Below, in pieces: positions 1 to 11,419 of a stretch of 64,000 nucleotides of DNA. Location: NCBI GenBank assembly GCA_022605405.1, contig JABYQQ010000001.1, positions 1,054,001 through 1,118,000 on the forward strand. The letters run 5' to 3'. This DNA is from Earliella scabrosa (taxonomy: Eukaryota; Basidiomycota; Agaricomycetes; Polyporales; Polyporaceae). The position numbers were made by a program, and so were the translations under genes. Below the pieces are notes generated by a model. That model was given only the letters and a program-made list of their open reading frames with translations. It had not been told where the DNA came from and made no database searches. Position 1 is the stretch's first letter. Each line of letters starts with the position of its first letter.

Positions 1-2291
1 GCCTGCGTTGGGTTGCCCCGGTTCGAGATACAAATTCTCGTTCTCGTCGTAGCGTAGCCGCTGTGTCTAGCCCTGTTAGCAAACGTTTGGGGAGCGCATA
101 GTGCCCGTACTCACCGAACGATCCATCCTCACTTCGCGCTTGCTCCGTTCTTCCGCATCTCGCTCGATCCCGACGCGCTCAAGATCATCGTACAACCTGA
201 GTGCTTCTAGCAGCTCTTCATTTGCCCGCAGAATTGCAGCGAGAAGCTTCTCCTCCGTGGTCAGATGATCAGAGTCACCGTCTTTCTTTGGACTGGGCGG
301 TGGACGGTCCCGTTCCCGCTCTACGGAATGGCGGCCTTCCTTGGGCTTGGCTTCAACGGCCTTCCCTTCTTTGGCCGCGGCCTCCCGAGAGCGTTCAGCT
401 TGTGCGAATGCCCATGGGATTTGGGCGGATATGAGCTCTTGCGAAGCACGACAGCGAGCGTAGAACTCCTGGATGATTGGTCGGTCGGAGTTTGCGTCGT
501 ACACGTGAACAAGAGCGATACTCACCTTGATGATATCCTTGCTCTTGAGGTCTTCTGGCTTCGCGTACGTGAGCGCCTCGGACAAGAGGCTCGCATTCCC
601 GCGTCCAACTTTGCATTCCTGGAAGAGACGTCGTATGTCTTCCTCCGGAGGAATGACACGGTTGCGGGAAGATCTTGTCTTTCCTGGGGTGACCTGTATT
701 CACACTTGTTAGATGTCGACTAACTTTAAGAGAGAGATGAAGCGCTCACAGTGGCCGGAGGCCGTTGAGGGTTCTGCCCATGGTGTTGATGCGATTGACG
801 ATGTTGAGGTTGAGGCTGGGTTTGCTGGGGCGGAGGTGCAGATTGCGGGTGCAGCGAGTCGGTGTGAGGGGGTTGCACGGGATTCGGTCCAAGTGAGTGT
901 CGGGGGGTGGCAGGATAGAACATAGCATCGTCGGTATCAAACGGTATTCCCTACATGCCCATTAAGAACCACTGGATTGGAGAAGTCAGTCTGAACGTAC
1001 CTCGTCGGGCTGATCATCCTTCTTGACTTTGCGCCACAGATGTCTGAAACCCGACTCTTCGGCAAATCAACAAGAGCGGAGGTGAGATCTCGAGAACGTA
1101 TAGAGACACACCTGGATCGCTTGCAAACGACGCAGCAGCAAGCACCGATATCAAGCGTTCACGTACCACAGGAGGTGTTGATTTTGACTTGAGAACCTCC
1201 TCGAGGGATTCAAGGAATTTGCGGGACGCGCATTGCTTGACAAATGCTATGGAGCAATTTCGCAACATGATCGCCCACAACCTGGCCGCGGAAAGCTGCG
1301 TGGATGGTTCGCCGCCCCTATGTCATGGAGGGTGAGCAGGTGCGAGAAGCCAACATTGCTACAAACGCACTTGAACTCGCGTCGCAAGGCTTTTGCTGCC
1401 TCCTTCGCATTCTCCTCGCTAGCGGATACTCTGTCACACACCTCTAACACCAGAGACCAGTCTTCTGACGCAGTCGCGAACAGATAACCTGGGAACACGG
1501 CGGGCTCGCAACAGGAAACACAAATGAGATGGAACGGCACACGCACCAAGCAATCGCGTGAGCTCCGCCGGTGGACCGTCGTCTCGTCTATCCCTATGGC
1601 TCTCCTTTTCCTTCTCCCTCTCCCTTTCCCGTTCCCTGTCCCGAGCACGCTCCTTGTCTTTCTCCTTCTCCTTTTCCTTCTCTTTCTCCTTATCCTTGTG
1701 ACCTGAGCGATCCCAGAACGGTCGCTTCTCCTTCTTCTCCTTCTCTTCTCGATGGGAGGAATCTGTGAAGCCATCGTCTGAATGTTCGTGCGAGTTTACA
1801 GGCTCCAGATGCGTTGGGTTCAGCGAGTTCAGGATGCCGACAGCAACGAATGTGTTGGGGGTAGATGGCGGCTTCTTGCGCAAGACCTGCTGATCGCCGT
1901 CCCTGGACTTTGGCTTGTGGTTCACCAGGGGGATTGCGGAGTGTGTGCTGAAGGGCGACGTGGATCGGGGTAGTGGGCTGGGGACAGGGGAGTTGGTTGG
2001 GTTCAAGGAGGCAAGAGAAGGCGACTGAGAGGTGGTTAGAGCAGCGGGGCGAAGTGGTTGTAATGGCGGCTCAGTCTCCTGCATGAGATCCCATTGGTCA
2101 TCGGATCCTGTCTGCAACCTGTCGTGTCTGTGGGAGGGATACGCGTGGTTCTGGGGAGCAGTGACAGGTCAGTGTGCGCGCACCGGACAAGGGGTCGGGG
2201 AGGAGCGTACTTCTCCGAGACCCGCGTCGTCGCGGCCGCCTGGGGTGACCTTGACTGGTTTCTGCTTGTCTCTTCCAAATAGCTTCTTCAT
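1..2291 (-). CDS. VHS and GAT domain trafficking adaptor (LSB5/GGA-like), partial
   Basis: Multi-exon gene that runs off the left edge. The start at 2291 gives MKKLFGRDKQKPVK. A Ser/Pro-rich stretch and a very charged Lys/Glu/Asp/Arg repeat follow (about 1600-1790). Then comes a VHS domain in pieces: TASEDWSLVLEVCDRVS (about 1490-1380), AARLWAIMLRNCSIAF with an ERLISVLAAASF helix (about 1310-1120), and SGFRHLWRKVKKDDQPDE (about 1060-1000). A Pro/Gln linker precedes a GAT-like helical segment (about 690-110) containing SEALTYAKPEDLKSKDI and EKLLAAILRANEELLEAL. The last visible exon (66-1) gives QRLRYDENENLYLEPG after an intron with a gctaac branch site. VHS-GAT proteins bind ubiquitinated cargo and endocytic actin regulators at endosomes or the Golgi. 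Assignment to the LSB5 subgroup is inference. Domain confidence is high and exon borders are approximate. Confidence 0.82.
1590..1790 (-). repeat. Low-complexity charged-repeat coding tract
   Basis: On the plus strand this is a nearly pure pyrimidine run (cctttttc/ctccttctc type). Read on minus it encodes a KEKEKEKDKERARDRERE-type tract inside the VHS-GAT protein. It predicts a long charged helix or a disordered linker. The tract is open in the gene's frame, so it is coding rather than an intron. Confidence 0.75.
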
Positions 2292-2996
2292 CGCGTCGGA
2301 CGGTGAGGGGGAGAGGGAGGGATCGTGGTATACGATGAACAGATGCAAAGGCTGTGAGCCCAAGCTTGTCAGTGCGCCCCCACGTGGCCGGCGTCGGCAC
2401 CAGCGCCCGCTGGTATATGAAACGGCGGCGTCACGCCCCCGCCAATCGTTTCCCAATTGAATGTCTCTCAGTCTGCCGGTCTCCAGCTGCACAGAACATA
2501 TGCGATGAACTCTCCCGCACGCTCGTGTCTTCGCGCAAAGTCTCGGGACGCACGCCCCTCAATCACTGCAGCGGTGAGAGCGAGAAGAGCAGTTGGCACC
2601 AAACGAGCAGCAAGTAACTTCCCGAGTCCGCGCGGGCCACATGATGTCGATGAACTGCCAACTGTGATCTACGAGGAACGCATGGCCGGGCCCATATGCA
2701 GCCTGCTTCGCCGCCACCCACGCAGCTCTGTCGAGTCGGCCTCTTCCGGTCCTGCCTGGTCCTACTAGTACTTCGTGGACTTAGCCTTTCCCCAAGGCCC
2801 GAGTCATCCGCTGCCGGCCCGGGGGCATATAAGTCAGGGCCGTGCTGAGACCGTGCACCATCCCCTTCGTCTGAGCTCCCTGTAGCTCCCTGTACGTACC
2901 TGCGGTTCACAGAGAGCAACCTGGGAGGCTCACGCGCACGCTCAACGTTCCAAACTCGATCAAAACGATCCCAGACATCATCGATCCGAACATCCC
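2292..2996. other. Divergent intergenic region between VHS-GAT and GH3 genes
   Basis: About 700 bases separate the two divergently transcribed starts. A TATA-like element for the plus-strand gene lies at 2826-2833. A 10-base direct duplication (agctccctgt, twice) lies at about 2874-2893. No other gene is supportable here. Confidence 0.6.
2826..2833 (+). promoter_or_regulatory. TATA box of the GH3 gene
   Basis: The sequence catataag lies in a GC-rich context about 165 bases upstream of the ATG at 2997. It has the usual form and distance for a basidiomycete TATA element. Confidence 0.5.
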
Positions 2997-5369
2997 ATGG
3001 TCACATTAACTGACGCGGACAAGCGCGAGATTGGTCAAGTACTGGCTTTTCGCCCAAACACCCACGCAACAGAAGATCCTGACCCCATGCACCTGCCCAG
3101 CACTTCGTCTTTGGCTTCCACGGCCACGAAGTCAGCGACAACATCCGGACGCTCATCAAGGAGTACTACCTGGGGTGCGTTCCATCCCCATCTTCCAACA
3201 CCATTCATTACATTGTTGATCTGTTCGTGTGCAGAAATGTCATCTTGTTCAAGAGAAACGTCAAAAGTACGCTCCGGGGGTTGAGATCGGGTTCTGATCT
3301 CAGAAGCGCTGACCTCATCACCATCCTGATCAGCCATCGCCCATGTACATCGTATCACCTCCGAGCTGCAGGCACTGGCAAAAGAGGCCGGTCACGAACG
3401 CCCTTTGCTCATAGGTATAGACCAAGAGAATGGTATGTTGGGATTAGTCCCCAAAATGACAGAGTATACTCATCTTGTCGCAGGCCTGGTATCTGCGTTT
3501 AGCATTCCAAACGCAGGCACACAGTTGTAGGTCATCCCTCTCCATCTGATTCTATTTTGCGAAGTGGGCCCTTTCACGAGAGCCCCAATGCTATGCATGC
3601 TTTATGTCAAAGAGCACGACATGACCGAGCGCATACGCCTGAAGCCTCGTCGCGTTACTTTCACGACAGATCGCAGGTCACAAAGTTGTGGTTCGATGAC
3701 TTGTTCGGCAGTGCTAGTCAGGTTGAGCGGAATGCCACAGCTTGCAGGGTCTCGGGGCCTGGATCCCTCGAATAGCATCGTAATACTCAATTTCTGCACC
3801 TTCTAGTCCAGGAGCAATGGCTCTTGCCGCGACCGGTTCGCCGGAGCTCGCGTCCGAAGTGTCTGCGGCCACCGGAAAGGAACTGAAGGCTGCTGGTATC
3901 AATTGGGCGTAAGTATCTAATGCGTTTTGAACACGTCTATCTGTTGACACTGCTTCCAGTTACAGTCCTGTAGCAGACGTCAACTCCGACCCACGGAACC
4001 CGGTCATCGGTATGTCAATTGGGCAACTTGAAGTTGAACAGAGAACTCAGAACTCAATCTGAATCCGTGTTACAGGTGTCCGCTCGTACAGCGACGGTAC
4101 GCTTCTCCATCTTCGGCTTTCTCCGTTTTCATCGGCAACAACTCATTGGCACATTCTGCAGATCCCGCCACCGCAGCACGCTACGTGCGAGCTGTAAGCT
4201 CCGCACTGACCGCGCAAGGCGTCGCACCTTCAGCCAAGCACTTCCCTGGACACGGCAACACCCACGTCGACTCGCATCTCAGCCTCCCCCGCATTCTTGT
4301 TGACAAAGCCTCTCTGGCCTCGACAGAGCTTGTGCCCTTCCAGGCACTCGTGGAGGACGGCATCGCGAGCATCATGACGGGACACATGGCTCTCCCGCTC
4401 GTCACCGGCGACGATACGCCCTGCTCGCTCTCCCGCGCCATCACCACCGACCTCCTGCGCGGAGAGATGGGCTACCAAGGCGTCGTCGTCACCGACTGTC
4501 TCGAGATGGAAGCCGTCGCAGAGACGTACACCTCCGAGGGCGGCGCCGTGCGCGCACTGCAAGCGGGCGCGGACATTGTCATGATCTGCCACCAGTACCA
4601 ACGCCACGTCGGCGCGCTCGAGAAGACGTACGCCGCAGTCCAGGACGGCACGCTCTCCCTCGACGAGCTGAAGGCGAGCGGCGCGCGCATTGCCGTGCTC
4701 AAGGACAAGTTCGCCGGCACATGGGGCGACGTCTTCGCACCGTTCCACGCCGACATCGTCTCTGTTCTTAAGCAGGAGCACGCACTGCTCAGCACGCGCG
4801 CGTACGCTGCGTCGATCTCGCACCTCCCGAACTCGCGTCCTTTCAAGGCGCTATCGACCGTCGGCCCCGCGATCCTGTTCACCCCGCGCATGGAGTCGCT
4901 GAACCGCGCCGTCGACGACGCGGAGGACCAGCTGCGCGACGCCGCCGGCAACCTCCGGAACACCGTCGGCCCGTCGTACTCCGCGTTCGGACGGGCGATC
5001 GGGCAGCGCGTCCCGGCCGTCGAGCATGTCGTCTACGCCGTCGGCGACCAGATCTCTCCCGCGCTCGCAGAGAACCTCCGCGCGGCTGGCTCTATCGTGT
5101 TCGCGACGCGGAACGGGCACGACAAGGGCGTGTGGCAGATCGACTTTTTCAAGAAGGTCGTCGCGGCCGTTGGTGACGCGGACAGGCTCGTGGCGGTATC
5201 GACGTGCGCGCCGTACGATTTGCTCGGCGTGGGCGAGCTCTCTGTGCCCGCGCTCGCCACGTTCGAGTTCACGGTGCAGGCCTTGGAGGCGGCCGCCGCG
5301 GCGATATACGGGGAGAGCAAGGTATCGGGCATCATCCCTGTCAAGGTGTCTGCGTCCAAGGACGCGTAA
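2997..5369 (+). CDS. Glycoside hydrolase family 3, NagZ-like beta-N-acetylglucosaminidase
   Basis: Nine exons sum to 1671 bases (556 aa): 2997-3038, 3101-3174, 3235-3266, 3334-3432, 3484-3526, 3807-3908, 3960-4009, 4076-4096 and 4162-5369. The TIM-barrel GH3 domain has FGFHGHEVSDNIRTLI, a GIDQENG loop, and SPVADVNSDPRNPVIG. The NagZ signature KHFPGHGNTHVDSH supplies the His/Asp acid-base dyad. The nucleophile Asp is in GVVVTDCLEMEAV. A C-terminal domain of about 200 aa follows. The family removes terminal N-acetylglucosamine, often by a phosphorolytic or hydrolytic mechanism; the substrate here is unknown. No signal peptide is visible, so a cytoplasmic location is likely. Exon 8 is only 21 bases and intron 5 is 280 bases, both unusual next to their neighbours. 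Confidence 0.9.
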
Positions 5370-5767
5370 AGGTCAAGGGGGCTGCTGGGCGACGAACGTA
5401 TGGACATAGCGAAGAATCTCATCGTCGAATGTATGTGTAGGTGTGTAGGCCACGTTTACCTTCCATGACATCTGGCTTGCGGAAGTCCCTTCCTCTGATT
5501 CATGCATGCTCTCTCGGATGACCGGTATAAGAGGGATAACTCATGCTGGCGCTGTCACCACGCTGCAACGGAGTGAGTTACTATTGACACTAGTACTTCC
5601 TATGTCGTTGCCGCAATGTGGTGGACGTGGGAACCGCGGTACATATAAACGAGTGGCGGTGTCGGTGTCGGTTGAGGTCGGTTCGAATTGCTGGCAGTCT
5701 TGACTGACGCTCCCAGGACGCTCCTAGTCAGTTTTACAACCTGCCCTACAAAACTGCAGCCAGTGTC
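5370..5767. other. Intergenic region, kinase copy 1 promoter area
   Basis: Holds the 3' flank of the GH3 gene and the upstream region of kinase copy 1. A TATA-like acatataaac lies at 5641-5650. Just upstream of the kinase leader, ctgcagccagtgtcatgg resembles ctacagccagcgttatgt in front of the intact kinase copy near 23.48 kb. Nothing else is recognised. Confidence 0.45.
5643..5650 (+). promoter_or_regulatory. TATA-like element upstream of kinase copy 1
   Basis: The sequence atataaac sits about 120 bases upstream of the conserved leader ATG (5768). Spacing is reasonable, but activity of this decayed locus is unknown. Confidence 0.35.
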
Positions 5768-7439
5768 ATGGACTGCCGTGCATCTCTGCGACCTGTCCTC
5801 CGTCGTCTCATCCAGCGCAGCAATGGCACTGTTACTGCCCCTCGATCCCCTGCGCTCACAAGGATCGGCGCATATGTCCTCTCCTGTGGCACTTCCTACC
5901 TCCACGGTGAGGCGCGTGCAGTCCGTCATAAGTGGCGAGAACTCCACGTGGTCGTTTCGCTGTGACGAAGAGCCGCATATGCTTGGTGCCGAACGCGGAC
6001 CATTGGGCTACTATCCGTTACAACTGCCGGGCCACGTTTTCCAGCACGACCGTTTGGACGTAAAGTGTTCGCAAACTCGGCTGGGGTCAAAACTCGAGCG
6101 TCTGGCTGGCCAAAGTAGTCAGGTGCGACTCCCGACAATTTTCTACAAGTCAACAAGTCAACCTCACTCACTAGCTGGGTACCACAGCGAGGAACGCTAT
6201 GTGGCGATCAAGATCCTCACAGTCAACGCGTCTTTTGGGGTCAGATACGGTCATTACCACGAGTTTGGCGTCTACATGCGCATCAGAAAGTTCCAACTTG
6301 CGAACGGAGAGAGTCATCCAGGTTTGCAGCACTGCCCCATTCCCGAGTCCACGATGGAACAGAAAAGCGTTCGTGGGGTGCACGTCTGCAACATCTCGGA
6401 GCCATGCGGATCAACGGTGGCCGAGTTGCAGCACATGCAACCGGACGGTCGTCTTCCCCTGCCCGTCGTGAAGAATATCGCCAGGCAGACGCTACTTGCC
6501 CTTGACTTCTTACATGGCCTGCAAGTGATCCATGGAGGTATGCTTTGTTCGGCTAGCCTTCCTCGTGAAGTTGACCCACTTGTCAGATCTAAAACCTAAC
6601 AACCTATTCATCCATCTCCCGGTGGGAACAGTCGAGATAGCCAACTATTTGCGTGACAATCCATCTGAGACATATCCGCCACGCTATGAGCCGTCCATAT
6701 GGGATGGTCCCATAATCACCGTGAAGACGCAGCCACTGCCAAATCTTGGTCTGCTGCCTTCGCTAGAAAATCTCAGCATTCGTCTAGGCGACTTCGGAGG
6801 AGGTACGTTCATCGGCTCCACTGCACTATTGGACTCATCGCTGTGTTAGCCATATGTGCAGATAAAATATCTCCCAATACGCTTATTGCAACACCTGGCT
6901 TACTGCAGGCACCAGAGATGATGCTCCACGGAAATTGGTCATTGCCTGTCGATATTTGGGCTTTCGGAATCATGGTGCGTTCTCTTCCCGCTCGCGATCC
7001 GTTGGCGCGGAGGGCACCTGAACATGCAGCATTCACTGGCCTAGATCTTCGAACTCCTCACCTGCAAGTCGCTTTTTGTGGGGGACTGCACTGCATCCCG
7101 TCTCTCAAGCATTGCTGAGCGCCTCGGACAATTTCCCACTGAATTTCTGCGTGGGTGTAAGAAGAGCGACGAGTACTTTGACACAAATGGTGAGAGCTCC
7201 GTTCATCACCGCCTCCTCATTGCGTGGCATGGGCTCACTCAGTGACAGGAAGTGCGCGTGATGCCAAAGGGGCAGGGCATGGGTCGCTCGAGGACTGCCT
7301 TCGGCGTGAGGTCCATATGACCGAGCAAGACTATCTGGCAACCCTTGCGTTCCTCCGCAAATGTCTCTCCATTGATCCAAAACAGCGAGCAACCGCTGCT
7401 CAACTTCTGAAGGATGACTGGTTCCCTAAAGCCTTGTGA
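5768..7439 (+). pseudogene. SRPK-like Ser/Thr kinase, copy 1, frameshifted
   Basis: Close paralogue of the intact kinase at 21.8-23.5 kb, with the same six-exon layout. Conserved pieces are DEEPHMLGAERGPLGYYP, YVAIKILTVN (beta-3 Lys), QVIHGDLKPNNLF (catalytic loop, HGD), LGDFGG (DFG), LQAPEMMLHGNWSLPVDIWAFGIM split across its exon, and SIDPKQRATAAQLL. Against the intact copy, 8 bases are missing just before the glycine loop (about 6050-6070). KLGWGQNSSVWLAK therefore sits in a different frame from the start region. A second 1-base shift separates the conserved leader (MDCRASLRPVLRRLIQR from 5768) from the ATG at 5874. APE reads QAPE instead of RAPE. Interpreted as a decaying duplicate. Intron retention after about 6121 happens to leave a long open frame (see findings). 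Confidence 0.75.
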
Positions 7440-7791
7440 GTGGAGGGGACGGACCAAATGCGAAGTTGCTTTACTCGCGGCAGAGTGACGTAGTAGCACT
7501 CTGACTGGCTGGACCAACTAACTAGTATACACGCGGTAACACGGTATTGAGCGCCGCATCTAGTGACATCATCACTGCACCACCCGCTACATTCTCGCCC
7601 TTACAACCTGTCAACTAGATAGTAAATACAAACCTCTACTCATCGTAGGCAATTGCTTGGTCCAGTGAGACCGTGTAGCGTGGAATTGCGCCTCATGGCA
7701 GATGATGGGCAGACCCTGGCAAGAATGCTATGTTGGGAAGTAGTTACAGCGAAAGTATACATTCAGGAATAATAGTACCACTCCAGACATT
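7440..7791. other. Gap downstream of kinase copy 1
   Basis: AT-richer intergenic sequence with several stop codons in all frames. I see no gene or recognisable site. Confidence 0.5.
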
Positions 7792-7985
7792 TCGGCGCAC
7801 GTTAGCTTCCCTGCAAAGCAGGTACTAATCCCGAGGACCACGGAGAGGCCTGCGCCAGGAGCAACCGCGCCATCCCGGCGACGGTCGACCGTACCTCGGG
7901 AAGCCGTTCTTGACTCATCCCCACGTTTGTAGTGAGCTATGAGCGGCGCTTGACCGGGCCAATAACCTCAACAACCAATAACCCC
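7792..7985. repeat. Dispersed repeat A, copy 1
   Basis: Begins tttcggcgcacgttagcttc and matches about 175 bases at 60180-60355, with long shared blocks such as gaggcctgcgccagga and gtaccgcgg-type segments and the gcggcgcttga block. Both copies read on minus keep a common frame (GAGLxVxLGxST), which suggests the repeat is the 3' end of an old minus-strand gene. No family is recognised. Confidence 0.6.
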
Positions 7986-9320
7986 ATATATTGAAAGCAG
8001 CCCATTCCAAAATCTTGAGGCACACAGTCACACCGTGCGACGCCCGGTAGGCGTCGCTGTTGGAGTTGCCACAGGGCGACTTGAAGCAAACCTGAAGCAT
8101 TCGCAGCCACACTCCTCGCGAGATGCCGTGAACGGCGATCATCGCGATAGCGGGTATGCGGCCGCAGTGAGAGCCCCATCTACGAGAGAAGTCAGCATGA
8201 GGGATTCCCAGATCGCCAGGGAGTACTTACAGTCGCACCGAGCTTCGGATGTGGGCAAGCTTGCACGCACCCGCCTGTGAGGGTTGGGGTACGGCAAGCT
8301 CGAGAAAGCCTGAGAGTTGAGAGAATGTGAGCATAAGGCATAATGGGCATATTAGCATTGGTTCCAACAACCCATGGCCTGGCACGCGTGTCGCGTCTCC
8401 GCCTAGGCACAAGGGCGTCGGGTTGAGGCCCGACGGACTTGAGGTGCCTTCGAAGAGGCTAACCCTCCCGCCGAGCCGCGCGCTCAGCACCACCTCGCCG
8501 CCTATTGCAAGCGGAGGCTGGCTTCGCGCTAGGGGACGCCTGGAGTACTGCGACCCATTAGTTGTGATAGTCATGATGCGCACGACCAGCGACGTACTAT
8601 GGTGTAGCTGTCCCCCGTTGGCGACGCGACACCGGAGCACTCCCTGCCCATGAGGCACATGCCGTAGCGGCCGCACGGGAGCAGACCTAGCAGAGGTGCA
8701 CACTGGACAGCATGTACTACAGCGGCGGTAACGTCGCCTACCCGTGTCTCTTTCGAGACCCGTTCCAGGTTATGGCGTCCGTGCGGGATGCTCCTCGCGC
8801 GTGGTGCGGAGGGGGAGCACCCGTCCCGGTTCACCCCGGCTGACACAAGCAACGCCGATGAACTTGGACGACGAGGCTGAAGCGGAGCGCCGACGCCTGG
8901 GCTCAATTGCCCGCTCCGCGCTGCTGACGGTCGGCGTGTGGACCGCGCGGCGGAACAGGCTGATGGCCGCTGTTGCCCGGGATGGCACACCACAGTGCTA
9001 CCTGCGTGAATGTCAGTATCATGATGATATGCGAAGGTAAGGGGAGAGGGAAACGAGACGTACAGCTTTCATGTACACTGTGGCGACCTGGGACCTTGAC
9101 GCTGTGCGCGAGGGCGTGAATGGCTGCGAGCTGTGGCGAAGGAGGTAGCACAAACCTCGTCCACGTCTGGTCCCTGCGGGGCATATGGATGACTACCCGC
9201 TGCGGGCGTTATGGTAGAGTTATGTGGTCATGGTGCTTAGAGCGGAGGAGGAGCCCCGTTGTGAAGATGGTGGTGGTTGTGATGAGAGAGAGGAGGACAA
9301 TCGGAGGGGTTTATATAGGC
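7986..9320 (-). other. Degenerate minus-strand unit, unrecognised
   Basis: Lies upstream, on minus, of repeat A. A TATA-like tatataaa on minus (9310-9318) is followed by a leader containing catcacaaccaccaccatct. A very similar leader (ccttcaccacaaccaccatc) occurs near 62.25 kb, upstream of repeat A copy 2. Short open segments exist (for example 8571-8993), but I cannot splice them into a coherent protein and the first ATG after the leader is stopped at once (MTT*). Read as a decayed gene copy; function unknown. Confidence 0.3.
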
Positions 9321-9834
9321 GAATGACGACGGCGCTTGTCACGGTGGACCTCTCGGTGGTTGGGCTGCGACTCCAGCCCAGAATCGCACAAAGGGCGCCC
9401 TTGTCCGGACACGCAGGTCCGCGTTCATCCCATCGCGCGGCGGCGCTGGCTTAGAATTTTTGTGCCGTCTCTTGCCTGGTGAGATGCATATCAAACACCG
9501 CTCGTTCTTCTGGGTCCAGCAGGGTCGCTGAGGCGTACGCGCGCCGGAAAAATGCTTGTACCCTCGATTTGTTCTGGTGATAATCAGCGCAATCTCAACG
9601 GACACATGTCAGAAGGAGTCACGCCACAAGGAGGCTTCGCTATGCTCCGGAGACCTGCATAAGAATCGGGGGCAATGGAGCCTAGGCATCAGTGAGCACC
9701 ACACAAGATGAGAAGTATACGAGGAACCTTATGGCGAGACAGCCCACAGAGTGAGCTTCGCGGAAGCAGCTACCTCGCCACCGTGCGTCTTTGGCGTGGC
9801 GAAGGCCAGACCGTCGCCATCAGCTTCTAACCTG
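9321..9834. other. Gap without recognisable gene
   Basis: GC-mixed intergenic sequence between two degenerate units. No conserved domain, RNA gene or strong repeat is visible. Confidence 0.4.
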
Positions 9835-10340
9835 TATTTGCTCGTGTTTGCTCGTGTAGGCGGTCCTCAGCCTGCCATTTTAGACGATCGGTGGCCCTTG
9901 TACTCGTCCATATGCTCCATCCATTCTTCCAGATGACCGCTCTGATAATCTTGGACGGCGACGCCGCCACCGTTGTTTCCGTATGTCTTGGAGATCCAGA
10001 GAGGTAGTAATCTGGAACATGGCGCGCTGACAGCGAAGAACGGAGACCCCGTGTTGAGGGAGACAACCCACCGATTGGTCTGCGTGTCTCGTCAGCGCCG
10101 CTAAACATGTACTCACAAGGTCTCAGAAGATTGACACTGGTAGATTGGTGCCTTGTCTATGAAGAATGCGACACCCGGCTTCCGCGTGTTGGCACCCATC
10201 GGATAGATCAACCGCTCGGCCGCGCAAGTCGCGTCGCAGATACGCCATCGCCAACATACCAGGCATCATAATGGAATGACCAGGCAATTTTTCACTTCAG
10301 CGCCAATCGCCACTGTTGAGACAAGTCCGTTGCTGAACAA
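9835..10340 (-). pseudogene. Duplicated unrecognised coding remnant, copy 1
   Basis: Related to 23570-24170. Shared DNA includes the tgtttgctcgtgtaggc block at 9847-9860 (tgtttgttcgtgtaggc near 23580) and a common minus-strand reading TRKxxVAFxxxKA (GANTRKPGVAFFIDKAP here, VTRKRAVAFSRNKAV in the other copy). A further open stretch on minus reads NNGGGVAVQDYQSGHLEEW and ends in a stop shortly before 9865. It lies directly downstream of the partial DML1 copy, as its partner lies downstream of DML1. The two therefore moved as one duplicated block. No domain recognised. Confidence 0.4.
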
Positions 10341-11331
10341 CGGGTCAGCATGATGCACCAACCAGTCCAGGTGGGCCGTAGGGCGGAATCCACTCGCACT
10401 CACCGTCTGATCGTATTGAGCCCCCTACTCCCCCAGGTGCCGGATCACGCCAACTCGTCCTCCCCCAGCTCTTCCTCTTCGCCCTCACCACCGTACCCTC
10501 CCTCATCGCCCGCATACTGATCGCACAGCGCGCCCACAAGTCATTTTTCAGCTCCCGCAACTCGTCGAACTCCAGCCCCATCCGCACGAACGGCGGTCCA
10601 CGCACTCCTGCACAAGCCGCGCATACGCCGCAAATGGCCTCAACGTCGCACTAGTGGTCGTCAGCGTCGCCAATGATCGGTGGCGAGCCTTTTGGTCGTC
10701 GATCGGATCCAACGAGGGAGGAACGGAAGGGTGCGGGACGAAGCGCGGGAAGGACGTTGGGGTGGGGTAGGCTGGGGCGTGCATGCTACGGCACAGCACA
10801 TCAACCACAGGTCATGTAACCACACAGCTTCCAGTGAACATACCTCAAAGAGGTCGGAAGACCAGTCGTGACTAAGGCTCCATGCTGTGTGGCTTCGCTG
10901 GTTTGCAAACCGCGCGAGACGTGCAGCCGGCAGAGCGTTCCTGACGTGCTTTTCTTCACGTCAACTACCGCGGATAGCTTCTGTTCTATGTCGGCATTCC
11001 ATACAACGGATGTCGAAAGTGGGGAGATTCCCCCGAGATGAGCAGTTCGCGTCGTTCCTGTGGTGTTCAGCAAGTCGCTGATCGAGTGTAAGTCGTGCGG
11101 GGAGCTCTTCAGTCTGACACAACATGTTAGCGCAGCACTGAGTGGACTGTCGTGTCCTAGTCGTACCTGAACGGAAGAGTGGCGGTTTTGATATGCGTAG
11201 AGAGAAGAGCGAAAGTGAGGTAGGGTGACTTGAGCTACGGATGCCCGCTATGCGGGTAAGCTCAACGACCTTGATATAATTCGCACATACGTCTATGTCG
11301 AGCCTCGGAGACCACTCTGCTTTGAGGACGC
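10325..11331 (-). pseudogene. Partial copy of the DML1/Misato 3' half
   Basis: Matches 24540-25549, the last exons and 3' flank of intact DML1, at high identity. Shared translations include LLNTTGTTRTAHLGGI, TSVVWNADIEQK, PAYPTPTSFPRF and ARLVQECVDRRS. The stop position after GEDELA is also kept. The copy lost 10 bases after the VDRRS segment and gained 2 bases near 10530, both shifting the frame. Homology ends abruptly near 11331, so the N-terminal half, including the Misato segment, is absent. The intron positions are conserved, so the copy arose by DNA duplication, not retroposition. Confidence 0.8.
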
Positions 11332-11419
11332 GACAATGTCCAGACAGAAAGACGGGCGATGGACTGCTGACTGAGCGCAAGTGGTTGAGCCGAGGTGAAG
11401 GAGCGTAGCGGTGAGTATT

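Noticed and set aside
1590..1790. Pyrimidine tract as a simple-repeat or CRISPR-like array
   Set aside because: It is in frame on minus as a charged protein tract; no spacer structure; CRISPR does not occur in fungi.
4230..4823. 197-aa open frame on minus
   Set aside because: Antisense shadow of the large GH3 exon, caused by GC-rich third positions; no family features.
5665..5690. ggttcgaatt motif, possible tRNA B box
   Set aside because: No matching acceptor or D-arm sequence; lies in the kinase promoter area.
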